Origin: TMED26 sp002694075
GTDB lineage: Bacteria > Pseudomonadota > Alphaproteobacteria > Thalassobaculales > Thalassobaculaceae
DNA length: 14,861 nt
Reading direction: 5' to 3'
Assembly: GCA_036160575.1 (NCBI GenBank)
Contig: JAYYDT010000057.1
Location: forward strand, 1 to 14,861
The position numbers and the translations under genes are program-made. A model generated the notes under the pieces. That model searched no databases. It was not told the origin of the DNA and worked only from the letters and a program-made list of their open reading frames with translations. This document shows positions 14,247 to 14,861 of this stretch, piece by piece (the stretch's first letter is position 1; each line of letters opens with the position of its first letter).

Positions 14247-14861
14247 ATGAGCGACTCCCAGAACCTGGCGGCCGGCCCCCGCAACCACGTCATTGTCGGC
14301 GATTGCATCGCCGCGATGGCCGATTTACCGGCGGAATCGGTGGATATGATTTTCGCCGATCCGCCCTATAACCTGCAGCTTGGCGGGGACTTGACGCGGC
14401 CCGACAACAGCCGCGTCGACGGTGTTGATGCGGCCTGGGACCGGTTTGACGATTTCGCCGCCTATGACGCCTTCAGCCGCGCTTGGTTGGCGGCCGCCCG
14501 GCGGTTGCTCAAGCCGACCGGCACGCTGTGGGTGATCGGCAGCTATCACAATATTTTCCGCGTCGGCGCGGCCCTCCAAGATCTGGGTTTTTGGATTTTG
14601 AACGACGTCATCTGGCGCAAAACCAACCCCATGCCGAATTTCCGCGGCACCCGTTTCACCAACGCCCATGAAACCCTGATCTGGTGTGCCCGCGACGCCG
14701 GCGCCAAGGGCTATACCTTCAACTATGACGCCATGAAGGCGTTCAACGACGACCAGCAAATGCGCAGCGATTGGTTGATCCCGCTTTGCACCGGCGGCGA
14801 GCGCCTCAAGGTCGATGGCGCCAAAGCCCATCCGACGCAGAAACCGGAAGCCTTGCTGGCG
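14247..14861 (+). CDS. ccrM: CcrM-type GANTC adenine methyltransferase, 3' end outside window
   Basis: The N-terminal 205 residues of the cell-cycle-regulated DNA methyltransferase that methylates the adenine of GANTC. The reading frame is continuous to the right edge. Motifs: VIVGDCIAAMADLP (15-28), the catalytic D-P-P-Y at 38-41 followed by N-L-Q-L, the WDRFDDFAAYDAF segment, GTLWVIGSYHNIFRVG, WRKTNPMPNFRGTRF and THE-like NAHETLIW, then HPTQKPEALL, which is the SAM-binding motif of beta-class enzymes placed after the catalytic one. The order DPPY first, SAM site last, is the beta-class order. About 150 C-terminal residues, including the DNA-recognition domain, would lie outside (Caulobacter CcrM has 358). 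ATG 14247 lacks a strong ribosome binding site. It follows rnhB by 141 bases and probably has its own promoter. Confidence 0.95.
   Translation, partial: MSDSQNLAAGPRNHVIVGDCIAAMADLPAESVDMIFADPPYNLQLGGDLTRPDNSRVDGVDAAWDRFDDFAAYDAFSRAWLAAARRLLKPTGTLWVIGSYHNIFRVGAALQDLGFWILNDVIWRKTNPMPNFRGTRFTNAHETLIWCARDAGAKGYTFNYDAMKAFNDDQQMRSDWLIPLCTGGERLKVDGAKAHPTQKPEALLA

Overview
The window is a dense, GC-rich chromosomal segment with ordinary housekeeping and accessory genes, almost certainly from an alphaproteobacterium and most like the Rhodospirillales. The evidence is a CcrM-type adenine methyltransferase, an alphaproteobacterial-style ETF-ubiquinone oxidoreductase, a DUF4169 protein, an IspE next to a TPR lipoprotein, and strong G/C bias at third codon positions. 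I see no tRNA, rRNA, CRISPR array, insertion sequence, phage gene or other sign of recent transfer. No gene-free stretch reaches 300 bases; the longest is about 200 bases (7002-7201).

Layout. A Sel1-repeat membrane protein, cut by the left edge, runs rightward to 1704. It meets a leftward operon read as ETF-QO (5932-4283), TPR lipoprotein (4308-2584) and IspE (2582-1701). A 145-base divergent promoter region separates ETF-QO from a rightward group: a family 4-like uracil-DNA glycosylase, a Slt-type lytic transglycosylase and MoaB. This group converges on a leftward pair of small glycosyltransferase-like genes (TIGR04283-like then TIGR04282-like, with an ATGA overlap). Diverging from that pair, with only 30 bases between start codons, is a rightward run: an APH-fold phosphotransferase, DUF4169, a PA0069-family radical SAM protein and RNase HII. 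After a 141-base intergenic region comes the first 205 codons of CcrM, cut by the right edge.

How the genes relate. Three or four genes touch DNA maintenance (UDG, RNase HII, CcrM), two the cell envelope (lytic transglycosylase, Sel1/TPR proteins), two isoprenoid and electron-transfer metabolism (IspE, ETF-QO) and one molybdenum cofactor synthesis. They look like neighbouring small operons, not one pathway. Spacing is very tight: two convergent gene pairs overlap by four bases so that the stop codons interlock, and two co-directional pairs use ATGA overlaps.

The most interesting signal is regulatory. CcrM methylates GANTC, and a full hand scan found 22 GANTC sites in the window, six of them within the 273 bases around the 5' end of the ccrM gene. 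Two of these form the ends of an 18-base inverted repeat (14157-14174) whose only mismatch is the N of GANTC. Second, the uracil-DNA glycosylase lacks two of the four cysteines that hold the iron-sulphur cluster in canonical family 4 enzymes. I found no convincing new multi-gene system.
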